From NCBI RefSeq assembly GCF_000784835.1, contig NZ_JSFH01000010.1:47829-111828 (forward strand): a stretch of DNA of 64,000 nucleotides, given 5' to 3'. A model generated the notes under the pieces. That model ran no database searches. It was not told the DNA's origin and worked only from the letters and a program-made list of their open reading frames with translations. The translations under genes and the position numbers were made by a program. Numbering within the stretch: position 1 is the first letter of the stretch; each line of letters starts with the position of its first letter. The DNA comes from Thermotoga sp. Mc24 (lineage in GTDB: Bacteria; Thermotogota; Thermotogae; Thermotogales; Thermotogaceae). Of this stretch, positions 10,199-18,212 are shown one piece after another.

Positions 10199-10327
10199 GT
10201 GAAATCATCCACGTTTCTGTATATGATTGTACCAGTAATTGTTTTAACAGTTGCAGAAATACTTTTTGTTGTAACCCAGGCGGATCAGAAAAATCTTAGT
10301 TTGATATCTCCTGTGTCAGGAGGATAA
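10199..10327 (+). CDS. 42-residue single-pass membrane peptide leading the signalling operon
   Basis: GTG at 10199 follows AGAAGGTG with six bases between, and the frame closes with TAA at 10325. The product has 42 residues: a short KSSTF start, then about 20 hydrophobic residues (LYMIVPVIVLTVAEILFVV) and a polar tail TQADQKNLSLISPVSGG. This is one membrane helix. The last codons GGAGGA double as the ribosome-binding site of the next gene, so translation of the two is coupled. A strong promoter lies just upstream. Length, ribosome site, coupling and hydrophobicity all argue for a real gene, but I know no family for it. It could be a leader peptide or a small partner of the H-NOX receptor. Confidence 0.55.
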   Translation: MKSSTFLYMIVPVIVLTVAEILFVVTQADQKNLSLISPVSGG

Positions 10328-10330
10328 AAA

Positions 10331-11642
10331 ATGAATCTAACAATGAGGGTTCCTCTTGAATCCTTCGTTAAGCTTTTTCGAGAAATGGGAGTTCTGGAAT
10401 ACAGATACTTTGTGAAACATTCGATCCAGGTTGCCAACATTGCTACGGAGGTAGCTGATCGCTTGAAGTTACCATTCGAAAAAGATGAAGTTTACCTTTC
10501 GAGTCTTTTGCACGATGTTGGACTGATCCTGAAAGTTTCCATCGGTAACTACGAACTCTTCGTTGAAATGTTTGGAAAAATACCCGATATGGAAAGGATC
10601 GTTCTGACGCTTGACAAAAACGATCATCACTCTGTGATTTCGTGGATGGTAGTGTCTCAGATACCGCTCTGTTCTGATTGTTCAAAATCGATCCTTTATC
10701 ATCACACCCCTTATCAGAAAATAAATGAAAAGGACTCAATCGTGACCCTTTCCAATTGTGTAAAAACGGCGGATGTTATCTCACTCAAACTTCTAAAATA
10801 CACAGGATCGGATAAAGAGCTGGACGCAGAATCCATTGATGAAATAATATCTTCTATTCAGAAAGATCAAGGGATAATTGATGAGGTGAAAAAAGCAGCT
10901 GTATATCTGTTAAAAGATTTCACAAAGCATCATCTGTTTCTGGAAGAAGAACCGCAATTTCACTCGGAAAAAATGTTGAGCCTCGAAGAATACAATCACT
11001 ACGCGATGATACTTTCCGCATTGTTAGACTTTCGAAGTCCATACACGAGAAGTCATTCTTTTGCTGTTGCGAGGGTTTCGAAGCTGCTGGCAGAGGAAAT
11101 TTTAGGAGAAGCAGATGCCGCGCTGGCCTTCACCGCTTCTCTTTTACACGATATAGGAAAGATAAAAACACCGCTGAGCATCTTGCACAAGAAAGGCAGG
11201 CTTCAAGCCAGCGAAATGATAATAATGAAGAGACACGTGGTGGATACCTACTACATGCTTGAACGCGCTGGTTTGAGGCTTTTCTCTTTGATCAGTGCTG
11301 CGCACCACGAAAGGCTCGATGGCAGCGGTTACCCGACTGGCTTGATAAGGTGATCAAATGCCGTTCCTTCAGAAATTGATACAAATATGTGATGTTTTCT
11401 CCGCACTGACCGAAAAGAGACCATATCGAGATCCTGTGGAAATTCACGAGGCACTGGATATAATTGAACAGGAAGCCATCAATGGTAAACTGGACGGTTT
11501 CATCGTCCAGAAATTGAAGGAGATAGCAAACAACCTGGACCTTCGAGAAGAGATATCCTTCAAGCACGTGTTCGAAGAACTGTTCAAGGATCGTGTCGAT
11601 GAAGTAATTCAAATGATAAGTTTGATGTCAAAAATGATTTAA
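10331..11642 (+). pseudogene. two-HD-domain HD-GYP protein broken by a one-base frameshift
   Basis: The first frame (10331-11353) has an N-terminal HD domain (YFVKHSIQVANIATEVA, YLSSLLHDVGLILK) and a C-terminal HD-GYP domain (SLLHDIGKIKTP, then HHERLDGSGYPTGL). It ends at a stop immediately after GYPTGL. The second frame, whose ATG is at 11358, continues the domain (MPFLQKLIQICDVFSALTEKRPYRDP) to 11642. Removing one base near 11346 (TTGATAAGG to TTGAAAGG) gives GLKGDQMPFLQ, the expected HD-GYP text. Intact HD-GYP enzymes hydrolyse cyclic di-GMP. The lesion may be a true mutation, a phase-variable site or a sequence error. It lies between the 42-residue gene and the H-NOX chemoreceptor, in the same operon. 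Confidence 0.78.
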
Positions 11643-11666
11643 ACTTTATTTTCGGGAGGGTGGAAC

Positions 11667-13484
11667 ATGAAGGGTTTTGTTGTCAACATCTGGCTTCAAA
11701 CCTGGTCACGTATTTTTGGAGCTGACGTTGTAAAAGAAATGAAGAATAAGTACAATGTTCCCGATACTTTTTACAATCCCCTCGAGGATGTCCCCGATGA
11801 ACTCCCCGTGAATATGTCCCGGGAACTGGCATCAAGAAAAGGGATCACTTACGAAGAACTCTGGTACAAGACAGGTAAAGAAAACCTGAAAACCTTCTTC
11901 GAACATTACCCGGAATACTTCAAAAAGACGAGTTTTCTTTCTTTCATGGCTGCTATGGACATGGTACACAGAGTTCTTACCAGAAGGATCAAAGGAGCGA
12001 AACCTCCGAGAATCTTCTTCAAACTCCTTTCATCACGTAAAGCGCTGATAAGGTATGAATCGAAACGAAATTTCAAAAATTATTTCCTTGGACTCATGGA
12101 AGCGGCTTCTGAGTTTTTTAATGACCCGATCAAATATAAAGTGGTGGGAGAAGGTAGCATCGACGGTAGAAACTACCTCGAAGTCGAAGTGGAAGCCACA
12201 AAAGAGTACGGAAAATTCGAAAAACTAAGGAGTTTGATCGTTCTTGGGGCAGGATTCGTGAAATCTCTGGTTCCGATAAATGTTTTCATGATACCACTGT
12301 TCAGTTTCGTTTTTATCTTTATCATCTTCACATTTTTGCCATTCGGAAACCTGATCAGGTCTATTTTAAGTGCCCTTCTCATTTCTCTTGTAATGGTGAT
12401 TGACACGAAAGACCTCAAAAAGGGATTGAATGTTCTGAAAGAAGCTTTAAAACTCGTTTCTCGAAAGAACTTTGACAATCCAGTTACAGTAAGTGGGCTA
12501 AAAGAGTTCTCTGATCTTTCCGCTGAACTGAACAGTGCCGTAGAAAAGATCAAAGAAATCATAGTGGGTATACTGGGAGACGTTCAAGAAATAGACGCCT
12601 ACTCGTCGAGAGTAGTAGATGCAGTAAATTCCATGAAGGAACAGCTTGAAACCATGAGTTCTCTTTCGAGTGAAATAGCCACCACAGCTGTACAGATAAG
12701 TAACGATACGGAAAGGATATCGAGTGCAGTTACAGCAAACGTGGAAACCATCACATCGATCATTTCCGAACAAACACAAATCATAAAATCTCTCAATGAG
12801 GCCGTGTCACTCATTGTTCAATCAGCAAATAACGTTGAGCAATCAGCGGACGGTATAGTGAAGATGAGTCAGAGGTTCTCCAAACTTGTTGAAGAGGCCA
12901 AAAATCTCCAGGAACAGGCTGGTATGATCATGCAAGTTGCCGCAACCGTATCTAATATAGCTGAACAAACGAATCTTCTTGCACTCAATGCCGCCATAGA
13001 AGCTGCAAGGAGTGGAGAAGCCGGAAGAGGTTTTGCGGTGGTTGCCGATGAAATCAGAAAGCTTGCCGAAGAGAGTCGCAGCTCCTCTTCAAAGATAGCA
13101 GAGTATCTATCGACCATAAACACAGGTATCGACAAACTCGTTCAAACCATACAAGCTGAATTTGAAGAGATGAAGGAACAATCGAATCAGCTCCTCGAGA
13201 GTTCGGAGAGGAACAAAGAATCCAGCGAAGTTATATCTTCCATATCGCAAAAACTCAGCGATCTCATAGATGTCCTGAATCAACAGGTTGACAACCTCAA
13301 CGGTATAACAAACAGCATCCAGAATCTGCTTGCAATTTCTGAAGAGAGCTCAGCAACAGCAGAAGAAATAAGTTCCTCGATACAGAATTTCTTCTCCCAG
13401 TTGAAAGTTGTTCTTGATAGCGTGAACGAAACTATAAATCTGCTTTCGGTGATAAAGGAAAACTTCAAAGACATGGTGCTGTGA
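11667..13484 (+). CDS. H-NOX heme sensor fused to a methyl-accepting chemotaxis signalling domain
   Basis: 605 residues, start ATG 11667 after CGGGAGGGTGG. Residues 1-185 form an H-NOX (HNOB) domain. Key residues can be placed: proximal heme ligand H101 in MDMVHRVL, the propionate-binding YxSxR motif at Y130-S132-R134, and P114 in KGAKPPR. The distal pocket holds W9, N73 and Y139, which correspond to the W9/N74/Y140 hydrogen-bond set of the oxygen-binding Thermoanaerobacter H-NOX. Two hydrophobic segments (about residues 195-260) anchor it in the membrane with both ends in the cytoplasm. The C-terminal half is a coiled-coil MCP domain with the hairpin [19 protein letters not shown]. It should steer movement by oxygen (or NO). 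No chemotaxis genes lie beside it. Confidence 0.93.
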   Translation: MKGFVVNIWLQTWSRIFGADVVKEMKNKYNVPDTFYNPLEDVPDELPVNMSRELASRKGITYEELWYKTGKENLKTFFEHYPEYFKKTSFLSFMAAMDMVHRVLTRRIKGAKPPRIFFKLLSSRKALIRYESKRNFKNYFLGLMEAASEFFNDPIKYKVVGEGSIDGRNYLEVEVEATKEYGKFEKLRSLIVLGAGFVKSLVPINVFMIPLFSFVFIFIIFTFLPFGNLIRSILSALLISLVMVIDTKDLKKGLNVLKEALKLVSRKNFDNPVTVSGLKEFSDLSAELNSAVEKIKEIIVGILGDVQEIDAYSSRVVDAVNSMKEQLETMSSLSSEIATTAVQISNDTERISSAVTANVETITSIISEQTQIIKSLNEAVSLIVQSANNVEQSADGIVKMSQRFSKLVEEAKNLQEQAGMIMQVAATVSNIAEQTNLLALNAAIEAARSGEAGRGFAVVADEIRKLAEESRSSSSKIAEYLSTINTGIDKLVQTIQAEFEEMKEQSNQLLESSERNKESSEVISSISQKLSDLIDVLNQQVDNLNGITNSIQNLLAISEESSATAEEISSSIQNFFSQLKVVLDSVNETINLLSVIKENFKDMVL

Positions 13485-13507
13485 ATCTGCAGAAAAACAC
13501 ACAATGC

Positions 13508-13533
13508 GGGGAGCCTTTGGCTCCTCTTTTTTT
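13508..13533 (+). terminator. rho-independent terminator of the H-NOX operon
   Basis: GGGGAGCC and GGCTCCTC pair around a TTT loop and are followed by a run of seven T. It begins about 20 bases after the stop of the chemoreceptor. Confidence 0.88.
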
Positions 13534-13647
13534 AATCACAACAGGACGTTTTTCCTTCATTTCTTCGTCCGATTTTTGAAAGGCTTTCAGAATACTAGCT
13601 GCTTTTTCACCCCAGAACCCAAGTGGTGGATACTTTTCAAATCGTAG

Positions 13648-13673
13648 TGTCGTAAAATTGACATTTTACGACA
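13648..13673. repeat. 11-bp perfect inverted repeat upstream of the DUF234 ATPase gene
   Basis: TGTCGTAAAAT and ATTTTACGACA flank the loop TGAC. There is no T-run after it on either strand long enough for termination, and it lies 43 bases before the -35 of the next gene, so an operator or a mobile-element scar fits better. The rest of the gap 13534-13777 holds a promoter and a stretch with an open minus-strand frame but no recognisable gene. Confidence 0.6.
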
Positions 13674-13715
13674 TTGAAGCCCGTTTTCCAAAAATATAAA
13701 TCTGAATTTACTAAA

Positions 13716-13744
13716 TTCACATTTAGCAAATCATCATTTATAAT
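13716..13744 (+). promoter_or_regulatory. sigma-A promoter of the DUF234 ATPase gene
   Basis: TTCACA, 17 bases, TATAAT: 5/6 and 6/6 consensus matches. The coding start is at 13778, with an AGGGGGAAGG ribosome site between. Confidence 0.7.
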
Positions 13745-13777
13745 TTTTATTGTGAGGAATCTCAAGGGGGAAGGAAT

Positions 13778-15130
13778 ATGCTGATTGACAGAGAAAGAGA
13801 ATGCGAGTTTTTAAGAAGAAAGATTTCAAGCAGCAAAGCAGAACTTTTGATCATCTATGGAAGGAGACGAGTGGGGAAGACGTTTCTTCTTCAGAATTGC
13901 CTTGAAAAAGCTCTGTTCTTCACGGCAGATCTTTCAAGTAGTATCCAGCTGATGAATCGATTTCTGGACGAGATAAAGCCTATTTTGAATCTCCCGGCTA
14001 CTTTGAAGATCTCTACATGGGACGAGTTTTTCTCCCTTCTAAAAAACGTCCTTGAAACACGAGAGGATTCGAAAGTAGTGGTTTTCGATGAATTTCAATA
14101 CATTCCCATGAAAGACGAAAGTTTCATGAGTATCCTTCAGAGATGGTGGGATGAAGTGTTCTCTAAGATTGGAGTTAAAATGATCCTTTGCGGTTCTCAA
14201 ATTGGTATGATCGAAAAGATCGCTCTTGCTCAAAACAGCCCTCTCTATGGAAGAAGAACGGGACAGTACCAGATCCTTCCTCTCGATTTCTTCGATTCTA
14301 TAAAGTTTCTGAATTTTGAAAATAAAGAAGATTATGTGAAAACATACAGCGTCACAGACGGTGTTCCTCTGTATCTTCGTGAATTTTCGGGATATAAAGA
14401 CTTTAAAACAGCGCTCATTGAAAAAGTCCTGACTCCAGGAGAGTATCTTGTGGAAGAAGGACGGTTCCTGACACTGGAAGAATTTCATGATCCATCGAGC
14501 TATTACTCGATTCTTCAAGCGATAGCATTGGGCAAGACCTCGCCATCAGAAATAGCGGATGTTTCTGGAATAGATATCAGAAGCATCAACGTTTATCTTT
14601 CGAGACTGGTGGAGTTGAAATTCGTTGAAAAGGAAGTTCCATTTTCTCTGAGCAGAAAACCAAAGAGAAAACCAAGATATCATTTGTCCGATGAATATCT
14701 CAGGTTTTATTTTAGATACATTCATCCTCACAAAGAACTCATATACCGTGGTCTGATCAATGAGGCTCTGGAAAAAATAAGTGCCACTTTTGATCAGCAC
14801 GTTTCGTTCACCTTTGAGAAAATAGCGCGACAGTATATGATCCGAAAAGTAGGAGTGGAAAAAATTGGTAGGTGGTGGAGTAAGGATGTAGAGATAGACA
14901 TCGTAGGAGTGAAAGGGAACACCCTCTACGTTGGCGAATGTAAGTGGTCAAACAAGAAAATAGATGTTCGTGTTTTGAACCGATTGAAAAGCAAAGTTTC
15001 GTACCTTCTAAAGGATCTTCAAGTAGATAATCTCTCCGTTGTTTACTGTCTCTTTTCCAGAAGCGGTTTCGAAGGACTCAAAGAGACCGAAGAAGTGAAA
15101 CTGGTTGAACTCAAAGATCTGCTTCGGTGA
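13778..15130 (+). CDS. archaeal-type STAND ATPase with C-terminal DUF234 nuclease-like domain
   Basis: 450 residues from ATG 13778. Residues 1-210 are an ATPase_2 domain: Walker A IIYGRRRVGKTFLL near residue 28, Walker B with VVFDEFQYI near 103, and the sensor-like MILCGSQIGMIEK. Residues 240-330 include a winged-helix part (SPSEIADVSGIDIRSINVYLSRL). The C-terminus is DUF234, with DVEIDIVGVKGN and YVGECKW giving the D and E-x-K residues of a PD-(D/E)XK nuclease fold. These proteins are common in hyperthermophiles in many copies, and their role is unknown; some may act in defence or as selfish elements. The gene is monocistronic with its own promoter and overlaps the convergent acetyltransferase by 20 bases. 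Confidence 0.85.
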   Translation: MLIDRERECEFLRRKISSSKAELLIIYGRRRVGKTFLLQNCLEKALFFTADLSSSIQLMNRFLDEIKPILNLPATLKISTWDEFFSLLKNVLETREDSKVVVFDEFQYIPMKDESFMSILQRWWDEVFSKIGVKMILCGSQIGMIEKIALAQNSPLYGRRTGQYQILPLDFFDSIKFLNFENKEDYVKTYSVTDGVPLYLREFSGYKDFKTALIEKVLTPGEYLVEEGRFLTLEEFHDPSSYYSILQAIALGKTSPSEIADVSGIDIRSINVYLSRLVELKFVEKEVPFSLSRKPKRKPRYHLSDEYLRFYFRYIHPHKELIYRGLINEALEKISATFDQHVSFTFEKIARQYMIRKVGVEKIGRWWSKDVEIDIVGVKGNTLYVGECKWSNKKIDVRVLNRLKSKVSYLLKDLQVDNLSVVYCLFSRSGFEGLKETEEVKLVELKDLLR

Positions 15131-15659
15131 GATCCTTCCATTCGCTTTTCAGCAAACCCATCACGATGACGTCGTGATACTTTCCTTCTCTGAAAAGTTC
15201 TTGCCTTAAGATACCCTCCACTCTGAAGCCTATTTTCTCGTAGACTCTCTTTGCCCTTTCGTTGAAACTGAACACATGGAGTTTGATCTTGTTTATATTC
15301 ATTTCGTTGAAAATGAACCGCACCAGTACCCTCATGGCGTCTGTTCCGTATCCCTGGTTCCAGTAAGGCCTTCCCAGAAGTATGCCGACCTCTGCCACGG
15401 AATTTTTCCAGTCGATTTTTTTGATACCACACCCTCCTATGTACTCTCCATCACTCAACTTCTCGATGGCGAATGAATAGGAATCCGTGCTGAAGGGATT
15501 CAAACTTTGGTACCATTTTTCCTCGTCCTCTTTCCTCCATGGAAAAGGAATTCCCGGAACAAGGTACTTCTTCACTTCAGGATCGTTGGCGAATTCCAGG
15601 GCTTTCTCTATGTCTTCTTTTCTGTAGGCCCTGAGCCTCACCAGCTTTCCCTCAAACAT
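15111..15659 (-). CDS. RimJ/RimL-type GNAT N-acetyltransferase
   Basis: 182 residues. The ATG at 15659 is chosen because GGAGGGG lies four bases upstream; a longer frame begins 28 codons earlier without support. MFEGKLVRLRAYRKEDIEKA is the usual start of the RimJ/RimL/SpeG-like group. The acetyl-CoA-binding region is VGILLGRPYWNQGYGTDAM with the Q/R-x-x-G-x-G/A pattern, and the later FNERAKRVYEKIGFRVEG is the family beta-bulge and C-terminal helix. Substrate could be a protein N-terminus or a small amine; the sequence does not tell. It is divergent from the recombinase and overlaps the 3' end of the ATPase gene, with no operon partner. Confidence 0.85.
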   Translation of the reverse strand: MFEGKLVRLRAYRKEDIEKALEFANDPEVKKYLVPGIPFPWRKEDEEKWYQSLNPFSTDSYSFAIEKLSDGEYIGGCGIKKIDWKNSVAEVGILLGRPYWNQGYGTDAMRVLVRFIFNEMNINKIKLHVFSFNERAKRVYEKIGFRVEGILRQELFREGKYHDVIVMGLLKSEWKDLTEADL

Positions 15660-15717
15660 CGAACCCCTCCGCTTGTTTTTTGATTTATAGTATAAATTAT
15701 TGGGAAGGTGATCTTCG

Positions 15718-16479
15718 GTGGACGAATACCTGGAGTACCTCAAAGTGGTGAAGAAAAGAAATGAAAAGACGCTGTATCAGTACAGATCCATCCTGAAAGA
15801 ATTCACCAGGTTCGAACCCGTCACTCCAGAAACCTGGAAAGAGTATCTCAACACAATATCGAAGAACGCTCCTGCTACCCAGAGGAACAAACTCGTCGTT
15901 GTGAAGAACTATCTGAATTGGAAAGCGGATAGAGGGCTGCTGAACACGGAAGAACGTTTCTGGAACGAAGCAGAGCCTCCTCGCCACACAGTGTTACCAA
16001 AAGCCATTGAACTCGATGAAGTCCGTCGTATTATCGAAGCGTGTGACAATCCTCTGTACAGGGCTATATTCAAAGTGCTTGCCAACACCGGGATGCGAGT
16101 ATCGGAGATTGTGAATCTGTCAGTTCACGACATTTCTGTGAACGAAACAGCCAGGATAAGAATAAAGGGAAAAGGAAACAAGGAAAGAATCATCAACGTC
16201 TCAAAAGAACTGGTAGAAGAACTCATGAATTCTGGCTTTTTCGAGAAAAAACCTTCCGTTCGATCGATACAGAGAGCCGTCAAAAGATACGCAAAAAAAG
16301 CGGGTATAAAGAAAAAAGTGACTCCTCACATATTCAGACACTCTTTCGCTGTGGCGCTGATCGAACGAGGTGTGCCCCTGAACAAGATTCAGGCCCTTCT
16401 GGGTCACGCAAACATCTCCACCACTTCTATATACCTGAAGATAGCGAGTGAAGGAATTGAGATTCCAAAAATTATTTAA
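15718..16479 (+). CDS. Xer-type tyrosine recombinase
   Basis: 253 residues, GTG start at 15718 after GGGAAGGTGAT. The N-terminal 90 residues are a short SAM-like core-binding domain. The catalytic domain shows all expected residues: R in NTGMRVSEIVNL, K in GKGNKERI, HxxR in PHIFRHSFAVAL, H in LLGHANIS and the nucleophile Y in STTSIYLKI. The compact size (about 40 residues shorter than E. coli XerC/D) is like archaeal XerA. Thermotoga appears to use a single chromosomal Xer, and this gene is the likely candidate for dimer resolution. No mobile-element genes surround it, which favours a housekeeping role over a phage integrase. An AT-rich inverted repeat lies directly downstream. Confidence 0.88.
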   Translation: MDEYLEYLKVVKKRNEKTLYQYRSILKEFTRFEPVTPETWKEYLNTISKNAPATQRNKLVVVKNYLNWKADRGLLNTEERFWNEAEPPRHTVLPKAIELDEVRRIIEACDNPLYRAIFKVLANTGMRVSEIVNLSVHDISVNETARIRIKGKGNKERIINVSKELVEELMNSGFFEKKPSVRSIQRAVKRYAKKAGIKKKVTPHIFRHSFAVALIERGVPLNKIQALLGHANISTTSIYLKIASEGIEIPKII

Positions 16480-16506
16480 TGAAATAAATGACGATAGTGA
16501 TTTTGA

Positions 16507-16566
16507 AACAAAGAAGATGTTAATATTTGATAAACAAAGCTAATATTAAACAATATGTTCTTTGTT
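16507..16566. repeat. AT-rich imperfect inverted repeat downstream of the Xer gene
   Basis: AACAAAGAA at 16507-16515 and TTCTTTGTT at 16558-16566 are perfect arms, with further inner complementarity (TTAATATT and AATATTAA). It fills the convergent gap between the recombinase and larE. It could be a weak two-way terminator or a recombinase-related site; nothing decides between these. No gene is visible in 16480-16657. Confidence 0.4.
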
Positions 16567-16657
16567 CTTTAATTTACTCTAAATTTCATTTTTCAATATT
16601 TTTGATTATGTGCAATATGATTTTGTGAACTAATATTACCTCCACATTACCAAAACA

Positions 16658-17464
16658 TTACTTTGACACACCCTCTATTGTCCTGTTCAATTTTCCGCTG
16701 GTGAAGCCTTCCAGATCCAGCGTCACAAAGGAGAAACCGATCTTTTGAAGTGCCAGTGCAATTTCTGTTCTTTTGCCCATGAGGAGCTCCATCTCGTCTT
16801 TTCCCACTTCGATGACAGCGGTTTTGTACGGGAAGAATCTCACCCTCACTTCTCTGAATCCCAGATCTCTGAGAAAATTCTCTGCTTCTTCCACCATTCG
16901 AACACGCTCTTCGTTCAATCCAAATCCGTAAGGAAATCTCGAACACAGACAGGCCATGGCGGGTTTGTCCCAGGTTGGAAGTCCCAGTTTCCTGGAGTAC
17001 TCCCTTATCTCTTCCTTTGTCACTTCAAAATCTATGAAGGGATGCCAGATGCCGTCTTCTGTGGATGCCCTCACACCCGGCCTGTAGTCCTGAAGGTCTG
17101 AAAAATTCAACCCATCGGCTATCACATCGAAACCGTGCTCTCTTGCCCAGTTCTTTACGATGTTGTCTCTCAGTTTTCTGCACAGGTAACACCTGTCTGG
17201 AGGATTTTCCATGAGGTGTCTGCTTTTGAGCTCGTTCAGTTCGATGAATTCGTGTCTTATTCCAATGAGATTTGCCAGGTTCTTTGCTTCCTCTATTTCT
17301 TTTCTTGGAATCACCGGAGAATCTATCGTGAGTGCCACGGCATCATTTCCAAGCACTTCATATGCCAGTTTCACCAGAAGGGTGCTGTCGACCCCACCGG
17401 AGAACATGACAACGAGTTTTTTCTTGTTTTTAATAGCTTCACTTATCCTCTGAAGCTTGTCCAT
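16658..17464 (-). CDS. larE: LarE, ATP-dependent sulfur insertase for the nickel-pincer cofactor
   Basis: 268 residues. VVMFSGGVDSTLLVKLA is the PP-loop SGGxDS motif that binds ATP and adenylates the pyridinium dicarboxylate intermediate. LarE then adds sulfur to each carboxylate. Four cysteines lie in two pairs, C92/C95 (DRCYLCRKL) and C172/C174 (MACLCSRF). Lactobacillus LarE gives up the sulfur of one cysteine, while T. maritima LarE is reported to use a [4Fe-4S] cluster, and the cysteine content here fits the catalytic type. The frame overlaps the 3' end of larB by 26 bases, giving an operon larC-larB-larE on the minus strand. The racemase LarA is not in this window. Confidence 0.93.
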   Translation of the reverse strand: MDKLQRISEAIKNKKKLVVMFSGGVDSTLLVKLAYEVLGNDAVALTIDSPVIPRKEIEEAKNLANLIGIRHEFIELNELKSRHLMENPPDRCYLCRKLRDNIVKNWAREHGFDVIADGLNFSDLQDYRPGVRASTEDGIWHPFIDFEVTKEEIREYSRKLGLPTWDKPAMACLCSRFPYGFGLNEERVRMVEEAENFLRDLGFREVRVRFFPYKTAVIEVGKDEMELLMGKRTEIALALQKIGFSFVTLDLEGFTSGKLNRTIEGVSK

Positions 17465-18212
17465 TTTTCCTTATCCTCCTTAAAATCCTCACGGCGGCCG
17501 CTGCGGCTCCAACGGTGTTTCCTATGTTCACCACGACAAGACCTGGAACACACGTTTGAAGCATCGTGGAGAGTGCGCCCAATCCCTCTCCACCGAATCC
17601 ATAACCAACAGGTGTTGGAACGGCTATCACCGGAAGATCTGTGAGAGAAGCTATGAGAGAAGGAAGAATCCCTTCCATTCCGGCGAAGACTATGAGAAGA
17701 TCCGAATCTTTTGTCTTGCTGAGCGCGTAGAAAGATCTGTGTATCCCCGCAACTCCCGCGTCGTAAACTTTCTGAACGTTGACACCGAGTTCTTCGAGTA
17801 TGAGAGAAGTCTCCTCGGCGAAAGGAACATCAGAAGTTCCAGCTGTTATCACTCCAACTTTTCCGTTCAACTTTTCCAGAGTAGCATCTTCTCTTTTTAA
17901 AACCATGAGTCTTCCAGCTTCTTTCATCATGTAGCCGGAAAATCTATCTTTCAACTCCTGCTTCTTCTCTTCGTCCAGACCGGAGACAAAGGCGATTCTT
18001 TTCCTCTCCAAAAACTTCTCCACAGCAGCTATCGTCTGCTCCTTGGTTTTTCCCTGGGCGAAGACAATTTCGGGAAATCCCTGTCTTTTGTCTCTTTCCA
18101 TGTCAAGCATCAACTCGTCTGTTCTTTCAAAGAATTTACTCAAAATTTTCTCTTCAGCTTCTTGAATAGTTATCTCACCACTTGCAAGAGATCTCAGTAC
18201 ATCCTCAAACAT
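17439..18212 (-). CDS. larB: LarB, nicotinate-mononucleotide-type carboxylase/hydrolase for the nickel-pincer cofactor
   Basis: 257 residues from ATG 18212; GGAGG nine bases upstream fixes this start, although the frame is open 25 codons earlier. The C-terminal two thirds resemble the PurE fold: [48 protein letters not shown] and [20 protein letters not shown]. LarB carboxylates nicotinic acid adenine dinucleotide at C5 and hydrolyses the phosphoanhydride, the first step of cofactor synthesis. The N-terminal segment ([19 protein letters not shown]) is the helical part of the family. It overlaps larC by 8 bases at its 5' end and larE by 26 at its 3' end, so the three are translationally coupled. 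Confidence 0.93.
   Translation of the reverse strand: MFEDVLRSLASGEITIQEAEEKILSKFFERTDELMLDMERDKRQGFPEIVFAQGKTKEQTIAAVEKFLERKRIAFVSGLDEEKKQELKDRFSGYMMKEAGRLMVLKREDATLEKLNGKVGVITAGTSDVPFAEETSLILEELGVNVQKVYDAGVAGIHRSFYALSKTKDSDLLIVFAGMEGILPSLIASLTDLPVIAVPTPVGYGFGGEGLGALSTMLQTCVPGLVVVNIGNTVGAAAAAVRILRRIRKNGQASEDK

Noticed and set aside
13480..13645. Open minus-strand frame of about 50 codons (RFEKYPPLGFWGEKAAS...) between the H-NOX receptor and the DUF234 gene
   Set aside because: It runs through the terminator hairpin, has no start with a ribosome site and matches no family I know. It may be the tail of a lost gene, but that cannot be supported.
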